64,000 nucleotides of DNA from Blastopirellula marina (GTDB lineage Bacteria; Planctomycetota; Planctomycetia; Pirellulales; Pirellulaceae): contig NZ_PUHY01000010.1 in the NCBI RefSeq assembly GCF_002967765.1, forward strand, positions 496,001-560,000. The letters are read 5' to 3'. The number at the start of each line of letters is the position of its first letter. The first letter of the stretch is position 1. A program made the translations under genes and the position numbers. The notes below the pieces were generated by a model. That model ran no database searches and was not told the origin of the DNA. It saw only the letters and a program-made list of their open reading frames with translations. Shown piece by piece: positions 25,867-35,640 of the stretch.

Positions 25867-26622
25867 TTATTCGTAAGCAGCTAACGTGACGATGATTTGG
25901 TACACCGCCATGTGCAGCCACGGAACCAGCACAATGAGCATGAGTCCGGCGTAGTGATAACTGTCACGAGGAATGTTTGCTTGACGATCGGAACGAATGC
26001 CCAGCAGAATTAAAATCACCGCCACGAGATTCAGAACGAGCAACCCCCAGTTGATTGTAATCATCACACCGTATAGGAGTTCATACCCTCCGAGCAAAGA
26101 ACGAACTCCGGTTGTGTGAACTTCTTCCACCACCCTGGCAAGCCCCTTGCTGACCAAGTCGAGTGAATATGCGGCTGCCATTACCCGCGCATGATGTCGC
26201 CATGCGCGTGACTCCTTCGTTACCACTGGGAACACGAGGTATAGCGCCGTCGACAGCGCCAACGACACAAACCATGCCAATTCGTCTCCTAAGAGCGATA
26301 AGAAAACAATCAACCGCCAGTGCCCGGGCGAGAGCGTTGATAACCGTCGATGGACAACCGCATGCGTCAGCAGCGCCAACCCCAAGCCATACATGACGCC
26401 ATACAGAAAGTTGGGCAAACTCCACAATACTTTGCAGATGAAATAGACGTCGGAATTCGCGTAATACGAAATCGACGTCAGCAAGTTCAGCACGCTGCCA
26501 ATCACCAGGCAGCTCCAAAGCACCCGCCCGCTGGGAACGTTTGGGAACTCTTGTTGGTCGACCACCGCCACTTCGGGCGAAGTGAAAGGGTTGGTTTCTG
26601 CCGGGACTCGTTGTTCGGTCAT
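25867..26622 (-). CDS. NPFxSP membrane protein, tandem paralog 3
   Basis: 251 residues from the ATG at 26622 (another ATG at 26643 is in frame). NPFTSPE near residue 11, about seven hydrophobic segments, loop LSPGHWRLIVF and C-terminal PRDSYHYAGLMLI. The same frame stays open upstream through the antisense of argG to 29028, which is a coincidence of composition and not one protein. Function unknown. Confidence 0.75.
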   Translation of the reverse strand: MTEQRVPAETNPFTSPEVAVVDQQEFPNVPSGRVLWSCLVIGSVLNLLTSISYYANSDVYFICKVLWSLPNFLYGVMYGLGLALLTHAVVHRRLSTLSPGHWRLIVFLSLLGDELAWFVSLALSTALYLVFPVVTKESRAWRHHARVMAAAYSLDLVSKGLARVVEEVHTTGVRSLLGGYELLYGVMITINWGLLVLNLVAVILILLGIRSDRQANIPRDSYHYAGLMLIVLVPWLHMAVYQIIVTLAAYE

Positions 26623-26949
26623 ATTGTCGGACGCTGAATTCATGCCGGAGATAGGTCGCGGTGGGGGAGGGATGTTGCCAGCCACAATGGGGCTTTCCCC
26701 GCTCGTGGCGTTTGCAAAGTACCCGGCCTGATGAGCCGTCGCAAGGATAATCCCCAGTGCGGTTGTCTCTATTTCGCCCTGACCGCCCCTTGTCTCATCG
26801 CCCCCCCTATCGCAGAATGAACCTCTTGTTTCGGGGCTTCCTCTTCCCACGTAGGGAATTGGCAGTCTGGCCGTTCGCGTCGTTGCGGATCGTCCGCCAG
26901 CCGAATCCCGTTTTTCCGCTTCATTGCCTATTCGCCTGCGAGCATCAAA
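26623..26949. other. Intergenic region between divergent paralog 3 and argG
   Basis: 327 bases with the argG promoter. I see no hairpin, ARG-box-like palindrome or small gene that I can support. Confidence 0.5.
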
Positions 26950-28164
<1,215 letters not shown>

Positions 28165-28209
28165 CGATTGGCGGCGGATCTTTTCTCCGCAGTCCCATGT
28201 CACAACATC

Positions 28210-28247
28210 AGGATGGCCGCTGGTAGTTTCCGGTCGCCATCCTTTTT
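28210..28247 (+). terminator. Intrinsic terminator after argG
   Basis: AGGATGGC (28210-28217) pairs with GCCATCCT (28236-28243), with extra CTGG/CCGG pairing inside and a following T-run (to 28247). Placed 46 bases after the argG stop. Confidence 0.9.
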
Positions 28248-28305
28248 CATGCGCTAGTACAGCCTCTTTCGAGCATACGTCCAACGCATCAGCGTTTCCC
28301 TTGCT

Positions 28306-28429
28306 GTGTGCCACGGGCCTCTGGTCCGTGTCTTTCGACGTGAGAACTTGCTGATCGTGGAGTTCGATCGAATTCGCTGAATCGTTGGACACATCCTTCG
28401 AAGACCCGGGCAGGATGCCAGGGGCACAC
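28306..28429. repeat. Dispersed repeat copy 2, bounded by short inverted repeats
   Basis: GTGTGCC (28306-28312) and GGCACAC (28423-28429) form inverted ends of a segment of about 124 bases. Its right part (28404-28430) matches the repeat arm at 9671-9696 at 23 of 25 aligned positions. The element lies inside the open frame of the 29028 gene, where it is read as APGILPG. Confidence 0.6.
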
Positions 28430-28439
28430 CGAGGAGAAC

Positions 28440-29028
28440 TGGTTGCTTGAGCGCAACTTTCTTCTGCTAGGTTAATGAAAGGGCCAATACCTTCTGGCAC
28501 TTCACTTGGCTCTTTAAGGTTCACCTTGGGTGGTGCGTGTGAGCGGCGGCGTTTGGGGCGGGGTGTTGGCCCCGGCGGGCGACATGACCAAAGATCTTTG
28601 CCCTCTTGCTCTCGTTGTTCCCGGTAACGCTGCCGGCGGTCCTCCTCTTGATCGGCATGCTCTTGTTCGTCGTTGACACGTCTGATCAGCCGCTTCAGCC
28701 GTTTGCCGACCGAGGACCAGGAAAACCGATTTCTCGGTGCCGGGGTATTCACACTCAGCTTTAGATCGTCCAGCACCTCTTTCGGCGTCCGCGGCGGGAG
28801 AGGTTCGTCGCTACCTGTTTGTTTTAACTGCGTTTCTTTCAGCGATTCATCCAGGGCACGTATCCGCCCAGAGATCGAAACCAGCGTGTGATCGATGTGC
28901 GTGACAAGCTCACGTACTGAACGTTTGATCTCTTCGCCGGTGGGTGGCGCCGTTCGACCGAGCGGCGGCAGAACGCCCGCGGTGTACGCGTCGAGCTCTT
29001 TCGCCAGTTGTAAATAGGTCTCGGTCAT
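28440..29028 (-). CDS. Basic coiled protein, 3' end undefined (no in-frame stop)
   Basis: Starting at the ATG at 29028 (MTETYLQLAKELDAYTAGVL), the first 195 or so residues look real: helical, followed by a charged stretch (RRQRYREQREQEGKD) and a proline/basic region (PPGPTPRPKRRRSHAPPK). The frame then enters the dispersed repeat and continues without a stop through the antisense of argG into paralog 3, ending only at 25867. A product of over 1,000 residues is not credible. The listed end marks where gene-like sequence fades. The original stop may have been lost by repeat insertion or a frameshift. Function unknown; soluble, no signal. Confidence 0.5.
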
Positions 29029-29300
29029 CGAATGGAAATACTTGGATTACGATAGAATCAGGGATTGGTTTCGAGATGCGTTTGGTTATCCAGAGATCAT
29101 GTAAACCTTGCAAGCAATATTTTCCTCCAGGCCAGCGTAAGGCGTTGCCCAGGCAGGGGAAGAAAGTTTTCGTGGGGGTCTGAAAACGCGAGGTGAACTA
29201 TGGAGGGGACAGACGGTTGCGACTTGCATGCTCTGCAGTGAACGCTTATCACTACGAGTCTTATTCGCGTCCTAACCCTGTCCCAGGAAACGCCCGCTTT

Positions 29301-30005
29301 ATGTCTGAGTCGTCTGTTACTAAGTCAGAAATTGAGTCTTCGCCCCGGCGATGGCGACGTTTTCGGTTCTCGCTCGGTAGCATGACTCTGGTTCTGTTTG
29401 TGATTTGCTTGATCGGATCGCACCTGCGAACTTCCTGGTTGCTGTACGACGCGAACCGCACACTTCGCCAATATCGCACCGAGTTCGGGCATCTCTCGAT
29501 AGAAGACCCAGCCAAGGTTTACGTCATCGCGGTCGATCCTCACCACGAGCTTACCTGGCAGTGGCGGGTTTACATTCCACCGGGCGCGCAGTACGAACTG
29601 TGCGCGATCTATCGCGAAATCCCTGGCATAAATCATCAGCCGGACGATCTCAAGTTCCCGAAGGAGCGAAGTAGTCATTACCCCGTTGCGGATGGCGAGT
29701 TGTTGATAACGCTCAGCATTCAGCGAGACGGCCAAGATCGCTGGCGTTTTCATCGTCTGGTGACCGATGACTCGGGTGAACGAAGCGACATGTCTTGGGG
29801 AATTCGGGACGAAGATATGGCCCCGCTGATCAGCGACAAGACCTTCAAGAGTGAACGCGGCATCTTCAAGGGAGGACCACAGCAAACGTTCGATCTCGGC
29901 TCAAATATTTTGCTCTTGAAACATCGAGCTGCGCCGTCCACGAACACCGACTTTACGGAAGTCACTGACGGTATGATGTTCTGGCTTTCTCCCGTTGATC
30001 CGTAA
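29301..30005 (+). CDS. Membrane-anchored RWRVxVP family protein, member 1
   Basis: 234 residues from the ATG at 29301 (frame open from 29193). A short basic N-terminus (RRWRRFRFSLGSM) precedes one membrane segment (about 24-42). Then come a short helix with YRTEFGHLSIEDPAKVYVIA, WQWRVYIPPG, a GELLITLSIQRD strand, and the end TDGMMFWLSPVDP. The same elements in the same order occur at 39444, 40343 and in the C-terminal half of 44214. The bulk should lie outside the cytoplasm. Family unknown to me. Confidence 0.75.
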   Translation: MSESSVTKSEIESSPRRWRRFRFSLGSMTLVLFVICLIGSHLRTSWLLYDANRTLRQYRTEFGHLSIEDPAKVYVIAVDPHHELTWQWRVYIPPGAQYELCAIYREIPGINHQPDDLKFPKERSSHYPVADGELLITLSIQRDGQDRWRFHRLVTDDSGERSDMSWGIRDEDMAPLISDKTFKSERGIFKGGPQQTFDLGSNILLLKHRAAPSTNTDFTEVTDGMMFWLSPVDP

Positions 30006-30137
30006 TCCCATCGCTATCTCTCCCACGACACTCGCGATTATTTGGCATGAAATCGTCGATCCGACACGCTTCTAGGGGTACGATAACGGAGTTGCGTAAG
30101 AAGCGGCCCAACATCATCCCCATGCCAGGAGCCTCCA

Positions 30138-30698
30138 TTGAAAACCGTACTCAACCTATGGATGGTCGTCACGTTATCGTTCTTCTTCGTGGCCGACGTG
30201 CTTGCCGATTCGCCTGAGCCACCGCCGGGTATTCCTTGGCAATTAAAAGCGCTCATGAAGCAGGCCCCATCGATCAGCGATGATTCTCCTGTCGAAAGCT
30301 TCGGGGTCCCCAGCGAGGGTGGCGCGATCATCACGAGTGACGACTTCATCTGCTTTCTGGAAGTTTCCAAGACTAAGAGTTCCGACCGCGATCGATACAA
30401 GTTCCGTACTTACAGTAAGAAGTACGACGCCGAGGTGAGCGGCAAAGGAAAAGTAGAAGAGAATTACTATCGCATTCGCCGGCCGAGCACGAACAGTGGC
30501 GCGGAAGTAGTCGATAAGGGTTCGACGCTGATGATCGACGCCGGGCTGTTCTCGGTGCTGTGGTCAGCAGGGCATTGGATCTATGTGAGTCCATCGAAAG
30601 CGACCGTGACGAAGGGAACCTTAGCCGACTACGAAGAAGCGGTCGAAGCGGCGCGTGGTGAGCAGCAGCCTGAGGAAGAGCATGCTCTCTCTCCATGA
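30138..30698 (+). CDS. Hypothetical secreted protein
   Basis: 186 residues beginning at TTG (30138), supported by AGGAG 7 bases upstream and an immediate signal peptide (VLNLWMVVTLSFFFVADVLA). The mature part starts with SPEPPPGIPW and has an acidic tail. No domain recognised. Its end overlaps the start of the methyltransferase gene by 17 bases, which suggests translational coupling. Confidence 0.7.
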   Translation: MKTVLNLWMVVTLSFFFVADVLADSPEPPPGIPWQLKALMKQAPSISDDSPVESFGVPSEGGAIITSDDFICFLEVSKTKSSDRDRYKFRTYSKKYDAEVSGKGKVEENYYRIRRPSTNSGAEVVDKGSTLMIDAGLFSVLWSAGHWIYVSPSKATVTKGTLADYEEAVEAARGEQQPEEEHALSP

Positions 30699-31362
30699 AT
30701 TAGAAGCATCGGATATCGTTGCGAACTCGCAGATGAATCGCGAGCGGCAATTAAGTGGCCCCAACAGTTACGCACTTGATTTGCGTTTTAACCCGCTGGA
30801 CGCGATGCGTTCTTATGCCGAGGCTGGGAAATCGGTACGGTGGCTTGATCTCTGTTGTGGAACCGGCAAAGCGATCATGGATGCGGCCAAAATCGTTCGG
30901 CAGGAGGTACTGTCAATTGAAATTGTTGGAGTTGACCTTGTCCCGATGTTCGACCCAGGCGGCACTGACTTGCCAAGCCTCACACTCGTTGCAGCATCGC
31001 TCCACCATTGGGAACCGGATGATCCTTTCGATCTGATCACTTGCGTCCATGGCTTGCATTACGTGGGTGATAAGCTGGGGCTCCTGCAGCGAGCCGCCAG
31101 ATGGCTGAAACCAGGTGGACGTTTTGTCGGTCATCTCGATATGAACAACGTTCAGTGCATCAACCGCCAATCCATTGGCCGCGAAGTTGCTGCTGTGATT
31201 CGTCAGGCAGGGGGAAGCTATTCCTCAAAAAGTCGACTGCTTGAAGTCGCGGTAAGTCCTTTATTGTGCTTCCCTTTCGCTTACCTAGGTGCCAACGACC
31301 ACGCGGGGCCAAACTACATAGGGCAACCAGCGGTGGATTCTGTCTACAAACGCATTTCTTAG
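30682..31362 (+). CDS. Class I SAM-dependent methyltransferase
   Basis: 226 residues from the ATG at 30682 (GAGGAAG upstream; the frame opens at 30655). Motif I is WLDLCCGTGKAI, with the acidic residue of motif II in VGVDLVPMFDP, and FDLITCVHGLHYV and RWLKPGGRFVGHL as motifs IV and V. It transfers methyl from S-adenosylmethionine to an unknown small molecule or protein. Cytoplasmic. Overlaps the upstream secreted-protein gene. Confidence 0.88.
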   Translation: MLSLHELEASDIVANSQMNRERQLSGPNSYALDLRFNPLDAMRSYAEAGKSVRWLDLCCGTGKAIMDAAKIVRQEVLSIEIVGVDLVPMFDPGGTDLPSLTLVAASLHHWEPDDPFDLITCVHGLHYVGDKLGLLQRAARWLKPGGRFVGHLDMNNVQCINRQSIGREVAAVIRQAGGSYSSKSRLLEVAVSPLLCFPFAYLGANDHAGPNYIGQPAVDSVYKRIS

Positions 31363-31511
31363 AAAATACCTGCAAGATCGGTTTTTCAACGACGAATACC
31401 ACGGTGTATAGGTATGCGCCGAATGTTCAGAGTTGCCATCTCACCCATTGGCGTGGCTGGACATTTTCGGGGCTGCTTCTACGATTCAATCGAGGAGCTA
31501 GAGAGATATTT

Positions 31512-31892
31512 ATGACTGCTGACGCTTACGAACGACTCAATGAATATGCCCAACGGGCGAGTGAAGAGGACGTCGAACAGATCCGAGAGAAGATCCGCGG
31601 CATGAACCGGGGACCGATTCGCAAGATGTGGAACGACGTGATGGCATTGTGGCGAATGATCACCGACAAGAATGCCAGCTGGGTTTCCCGGTCGATGGCG
31701 ATCGGTGCGATTGTTTATCTGATTACGCCAATTGATGCCGTGCCTGACTTGCTACCGCTGGTCGGTTTGAGCGACGACGCTGCCGTGATCATCGCCGCCG
31801 TGGCCGCGCTCGCCTGGGAACTGAACAAGTATCGTCAAGCCGAAGCAAACTTCGATCCATCCACGGTCGATGCCACGCCGTCGACGAATTAA
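31512..31892 (+). CDS. YkvA family (DUF1232) membrane protein
   Basis: 126 residues from the ATG at 31512; the longer frame from 31266 overlaps the methyltransferase and is not favoured. The diagnostic DUF1232 segment is AIVYLITPIDAVPDLLPLVG, followed by LSDDAAVIIAAVAAL. A membrane-associated protein of unknown function. It is 14 bases upstream of the glutathione peroxidase gene, so the two probably form an operon. Confidence 0.88.
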   Translation: MTADAYERLNEYAQRASEEDVEQIREKIRGMNRGPIRKMWNDVMALWRMITDKNASWVSRSMAIGAIVYLITPIDAVPDLLPLVGLSDDAAVIIAAVAALAWELNKYRQAEANFDPSTVDATPSTN

Positions 31893-31906
31893 TCCCGATT
31901 GAGCTT

Positions 31907-32407
31907 ATGACGACCCAGCAAGAGAACCAGACGTTCTATGACTTCCACGCGAACTCTCTGAAGGGAGAGGACGTTGATCTTTCGCAGTTTCAGGACAAGG
32001 TTGTTCTGGTCGTTAACACCGCAAGCAAGTGCGGTTTGACGCCCCAGTACGCTGGCCTGGAAGATCTTTACAAGAAGTACCACGACGACGGGCTGGTGAT
32101 CCTTGGTTTTCCCTGCAACCAATTTGGTGGTCAGGAACCGGGGGATAGCGAAGAGATCGCCTCAGGCTGCTTAATCAATTACGGCGTGAGCTTCCCGATG
32201 TTCGAAAAGATTGAAGTCAACGGTAAGGGAACGCACCCACTGTTTGTGTGGCTGAAGAAGAAGCTGCCGGGGATCTTGGGGCAGGGGATTAAATGGAATT
32301 TTACGAAGTTCCTCCTCGGCCGCGATGGAACGCCGATCAAGCGGTTTGCTCCGCAAACGAGTCCCGAGAAGATCGAACCTGCCGTTCGTGATGCTCTTGG
32401 CAAATAA
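31907..32407 (+). CDS. Glutathione peroxidase family (Cys type) thiol peroxidase
   Basis: 166 residues. The peroxidatic Cys42 is in NTASKCGLTPQY; a Cys codon replaces selenocysteine. The Gln/Trp/Asn partners lie in FPCNQFGGQEPG and KWNFTKFLLGRDG. It reduces hydrogen peroxide or lipid peroxides, in bacteria usually with thioredoxin as donor. Cytoplasmic. Follows ykvA by 14 bases and ends just before a hairpin. Confidence 0.94.
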   Translation: MTTQQENQTFYDFHANSLKGEDVDLSQFQDKVVLVVNTASKCGLTPQYAGLEDLYKKYHDDGLVILGFPCNQFGGQEPGDSEEIASGCLINYGVSFPMFEKIEVNGKGTHPLFVWLKKKLPGILGQGIKWNFTKFLLGRDGTPIKRFAPQTSPEKIEPAVRDALGK

Positions 32408-32408
32408 A

Positions 32409-32429
32409 GCCTGACGATCGATGTCAGGC
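32409..32429 (+). terminator. Hairpin after glutathione peroxidase
   Basis: GCCTGAC (32409-32415) and GTCAGGC (32423-32429) form a perfect 7-bp stem with a 7-base loop directly after the stop. The downstream T-tract is weak (AATCGGTTTGCTT). Probable terminator between convergent genes. Confidence 0.6.
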
Positions 32430-32467
32430 AATCGGTTTGCTTAGAGAACTCTGGCGGCGATGGTCTA

Positions 32468-32698
32468 CTAGCCGAACTTCTTTCGAATCCATTGCCGCAC
32501 CAACGAGATGACGGCCGTTGCTCCGAAGAACATAACCGGGATCGCAATTGCAAAGCCCCATTGGACGCTCGGCTTCTGAAATTGCTGGTCGATGAATGAT
32601 ACTTTCCAAGCGAGCCCGGTAGCGATCGTGGAGGCAATTAAGCTCATGACAACCGGATCAAGCATGGGATTCTTTTGTTTTTGAGGCATGATGTTCAT
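32468..32698 (-). CDS. Small hypothetical two-segment membrane protein
   Basis: 76 residues from the ATG at 32698 (32689 also possible). Two hydrophobic segments (about 18-34 and 47-64) and a basic end (RQWIRKKFG). No clear Shine-Dalgarno. Convergent with the peroxidase gene. No family recognised. Confidence 0.5.
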   Translation of the reverse strand: MNIMPQKQKNPMLDPVVMSLIASTIATGLAWKVSFIDQQFQKPSVQWGFAIAIPVMFFGATAVISLVRQWIRKKFG

Positions 32699-32920
32699 CT
32701 CGGGGTTGGAACGTAGGGGCATTCGTGCAGCACGTCACCATCGAGCCTGTCTCGATCCATTTGTTCCGTGCCGGAGTGCTTCGCTAGGGCTTTCCCGATA
32801 TTGGGGTTAAGCGCGTAAATTCTTTCGAATCGTTTGACTCGGCGACGAGTGCTCAGTCGGATCAACGAGCGTGGCGTCCAGAAAGTGATGCCTGGCGGGG
32901 CATCGTGACGCAAGAAAAGC

Positions 32921-32966
32921 AAAACGGGTGCCATGCAACGTAGACGAGGACATGGCACCCGGTTTT
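32921..32966 (-). terminator. Long-stem terminator after the Gly-rich gene
   Basis: AAAACGGGTGCCATG (32921-32935) pairs with CATGGCACCCGGTTTT (32951-32966) apart from one bulged base, around a 15-base loop. On the minus strand it is followed by the T-rich TTTTGCTTTTC. A strong terminator eight bases after the stop of the Gly-rich surface protein gene. Confidence 0.85.
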
Positions 32967-32973
32967 CTCAAGA

Positions 32974-34680
32974 TTAGCTACTGGCAGAAGAATCGTCAGA
33001 AGAGGAATTCTGATCTTTGAGTCGCACCAGCAACCACTGCTCGGTTTTCTCCGCACCGAAGTGAATCAGCACGGGAGCTTCGTCCTTGGTCAGGTTGTAA
33101 AGGCCTGTCTCAACGACGTCGTTCTTATTGTCCCCCACGGTGAACGCCACACGCTGCGTCTTCTTATCGACGGAACCTTCGACCACCTGGGTATCGCCCG
33201 ACTCGTTGTCGGTGTAGTTACCGCGAATGATACCTTGCTTGTTGATCGCCAGCTGGATGGTGACGTTTGACTTGGTTTCGTCGGTTTTGGTCAGTGCGAA
33301 CACGCCCAGTGGCATCCAATCGCCATCGCTGGGGGCCTTGGCATCGGCGCCGTCGGTCGCCAACTGGCTGGCCGAATCGTAGTACTCTTGCGAAGTCCCG
33401 ACGTCTTGGCCGTTGACGTACACGCTGTTGTCGACGTAGGTCACGTTGTTACCGTAGTCGTAATAGATTGGTGTCGTTGGATAATAGGCCATCCACGTAC
33501 CAACCGAGTTCCAAGTTGCCCACTGCCAGGCCGTGCCAGCGGCCCAGCCGGCACAGAACCATGCCCCTGGGTGACTGGTATACCAACCGCCGTGATACAT
33601 TCCCCAGTTATTGAAGTTCGAGCGAACCGCCACGGCCGAGTGATAACGTCCGGAAGGAGAAACACGGACGAAACCAGCGGCGGCCCCACGTGGGCCAACC
33701 GCAGCTCCACCAGCAGCGAATCCACCGTTCGGTCCTCGCACGGCACGACCACCAGCGGCACCGTTGGGACCGACCACACCACCTCGGGCAGCGGCGCCAC
33801 CATCAGGGCCACGCACGCCGGAACCAGCAAATCGATCGCCGCCGGGGCCTTGTCCGCCAATATGAGCCGCGCCGCCACCGTCGTTTCCAGCAACCCCACT
33901 ACCATGAATGTCACCGCCACCAGCTCCTTCTGCTCCGCCGTGATAAACGGTGTTGCCGCGAGGGCCGGTGATGCTCGAGCCGTGGGCGTCGCCACCAGGT
34001 CCGTTATACGATCCGTGATTGACGTTGAAGTTGTTGCTCAGATCATGCATGCCACCATCGGAAGGAAGGCCGAGGAAACCGCTCAACTGGCTGCGTGTTG
34101 GAGCGTTGCCAGAGAAACGATCGCCGAAGCTGTCTTGCGACAGGTTACCGAGTCCACCACCCAGGTTTCCGCGCGCATTATTCAATGCCGCTCCGCCACC
34201 GAGGTTGCCCCGCAGATCATTCAGTCCAGCACCGCCACCCAGATTTCCTCGTAAGGCATCCAAGCCAGGTCCCCCAGCGCCGCCGAAGCCGCCACCGCCA
34301 AGGCCGTTTCCACCCAGACCGCCCGGGCCCAAGCCGCGTTCGCCTAAACCGTTACCTCCAAGTCCAGCGCCACCCAATCCGGCGCCACCAGCGCCGCCGC
34401 CAAAGCCGCCACCGCCGAGGCCAGGTCCACCTTGGAACCCACCACCTCCGCCTAGGCCACCTAAGCCGCCGCCACCAAGTGCGGGGCCACCACCGTGAAA
34501 GCCACCTCCGCCGAAGCCACCACCACCTAGGGCTGGTCCGCCTCCGTGGAAACCGCCTCCACCACCGAAGCCACCTCCATGGAAACCACCACCGCCGAAG
34601 CCGCGGCCCCAGCTAGGTGATGCAGGAAGCAGCATCGCAAAACAAAGTGTGATCGAGGCGAAGGTAATTACGCGTTTCAT
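32974..34680 (-). CDS. Glycine-rich secreted surface protein (protocadherin-like annotation)
   Basis: 568 residues. Signal peptide about 1-25. Residues 26-175 are low-complexity repeats of the type GGGGFHGGG, PALGGGG and GGLGGNGLG. Residues about 205-330 are also Gly-rich and include HGSGVAGN, GVRGPDGG and RGAAAG. The C-terminal part is a folded domain: GMYHGGWYTSHPGAW, TWMAYYPTTPIYYDYGNNVT, then a beta-rich end with WMPLGVFALTK and EQWLLVRLKDQN. This layout is common in planctomycetes, where it has been called mu-protocadherin-like; that name implies no real homology to cadherins. Likely cell-surface. Terminator follows. Confidence 0.85.
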   Translation of the reverse strand: MKRVITFASITLCFAMLLPASPSWGRGFGGGGFHGGGFGGGGGFHGGGPALGGGGFGGGGFHGGGPALGGGGLGGLGGGGGFQGGPGLGGGGFGGGAGGAGLGGAGLGGNGLGERGLGPGGLGGNGLGGGGFGGAGGPGLDALRGNLGGGAGLNDLRGNLGGGAALNNARGNLGGGLGNLSQDSFGDRFSGNAPTRSQLSGFLGLPSDGGMHDLSNNFNVNHGSYNGPGGDAHGSSITGPRGNTVYHGGAEGAGGGDIHGSGVAGNDGGGAAHIGGQGPGGDRFAGSGVRGPDGGAAARGGVVGPNGAAGGRAVRGPNGGFAAGGAAVGPRGAAAGFVRVSPSGRYHSAVAVRSNFNNWGMYHGGWYTSHPGAWFCAGWAAGTAWQWATWNSVGTWMAYYPTTPIYYDYGNNVTYVDNSVYVNGQDVGTSQEYYDSASQLATDGADAKAPSDGDWMPLGVFALTKTDETKSNVTIQLAINKQGIIRGNYTDNESGDTQVVEGSVDKKTQRVAFTVGDNKNDVVETGLYNLTKDEAPVLIHFGAEKTEQWLLVRLKDQNSSSDDSSASS

Positions 34681-34740
34681 AACAAGGTTTCTCGCAGAGA
34701 TCTGTTGGATTGGGGGAGGATGACTCTCAGTCGGTTGCGT

Positions 34741-35640
34741 CTACTGACGTTTAACGACCACTTCTTCCGAATTCGGTAAAGCAACGTCGCCAGCGGTACG
34801 ATCGACCGACTGCCACGAGTAAGCATTGTCGTCCAGACGAGTCAGTACGTTCACCGACGTCGTCACTGTCCCATCGCCCGTCATGCCACGCATGTTTGCT
34901 CGCCATCCCGAATCAATGGGCACCCACAAGCCGACCGCATGGCCACCATCGGCGCTGAAGTTCCAAGATTGGACGGACTTGGTCACCGGATTCCAACCAA
35001 GGATCTGCACACCGGAAGAGGTTGTCCCGTCGTGGCGAGTTGTAGTGTAAGTACGCTCGACAAAGCTTTTGTCGGCCACCCAACGGCAGACCGATTCCAT
35101 CTTGGCTCCTCGTTCTTCCGCGACCCAGGTACCGATCATCCACTCTAAGTCGGCGATACTTTCGTAGTTGGATGGCTTGGCGACAAACTTGTCGTGCACG
35201 GAAGCCATCAGCCACTTGCCGTCGACCTTGCTATGCACAACGGTGTAGAGCGTGTAACCGGGGGTGCCGGAGGGAGATGGTTCGACCTCCGCACGACCTT
35301 CTTCAATGGCGATATTGTCACCGACCAAACGCAACGAATCGATCGTGACCTTCATGGTCGCGCCTTTATGATCGGCGAAGAATGTGGCGTATTCTTTTTC
35401 AATCGCCTCGCGACCGCTGAATACCTGACCGGCGCCGTCGACGTATTCACCTTGTTTCGTCCAAAGGTCGGCGACCGCCTTGGCGTTCGCTGCGTTGAAC
35501 GCCTTCACGAATGTCTCCGAGCCAGATCGAATCTCGGTCAACGTTGCATCGTCAGCGGCGAGCGTCGTACCGAGCGAAGCGTTCGTCAGCGTTACGAAGG
35601 CAAACAAGAAGAGGAAAGCGAGCTTGGGCCAAACTCTCAT
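34741..35640 (-). CDS. Secreted SnoaL/DUF4440-like protein with second lipocalin-like domain
   Basis: 299 residues from the ATG at 35640 (AAGGA upstream; the frame reaches 35667). Signal peptide to about residue 29 (TTLAA). The first domain, about 33-150, is NTF2/SnoaL-like: SETFVKAFNAANAKAVADLW, GREAIEKEYATFFADH and VHSKVDGKWLMASVHD. The second, about 165-290, begins LEWMIGTWVAEE and resembles DUF1579/lipocalin-like folds. Ligand or reaction unknown. Same strand as the Gly-rich gene, 60 bases upstream of it. Confidence 0.82.
   Translation of the reverse strand: MRVWPKLAFLFLFAFVTLTNASLGTTLAADDATLTEIRSGSETFVKAFNAANAKAVADLWTKQGEYVDGAGQVFSGREAIEKEYATFFADHKGATMKVTIDSLRLVGDNIAIEEGRAEVEPSPSGTPGYTLYTVVHSKVDGKWLMASVHDKFVAKPSNYESIADLEWMIGTWVAEERGAKMESVCRWVADKSFVERTYTTTRHDGTTSSGVQILGWNPVTKSVQSWNFSADGGHAVGLWVPIDSGWRANMRGMTGDGTVTTSVNVLTRLDDNAYSWQSVDRTAGDVALPNSEEVVVKRQ

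Noticed and set aside
32695-32958. Minus-strand 87-codon ORF between the small TM gene and the terminator
   Set aside because: Arg/Pro-rich composition, no ribosome-binding site, and it begins inside the terminator hairpin region.
33388-34616. Long plus-strand frames opposite the Gly-rich protein
   Set aside because: Low-complexity Ser/Thr, Pro or His/Arg readings produced by the antisense of Gly-rich repeats.
33900-34620. CRISPR-like periodicity
   Set aside because: The repetition is codon-level Gly-rich coding sequence within one gene, without uniform spacers.
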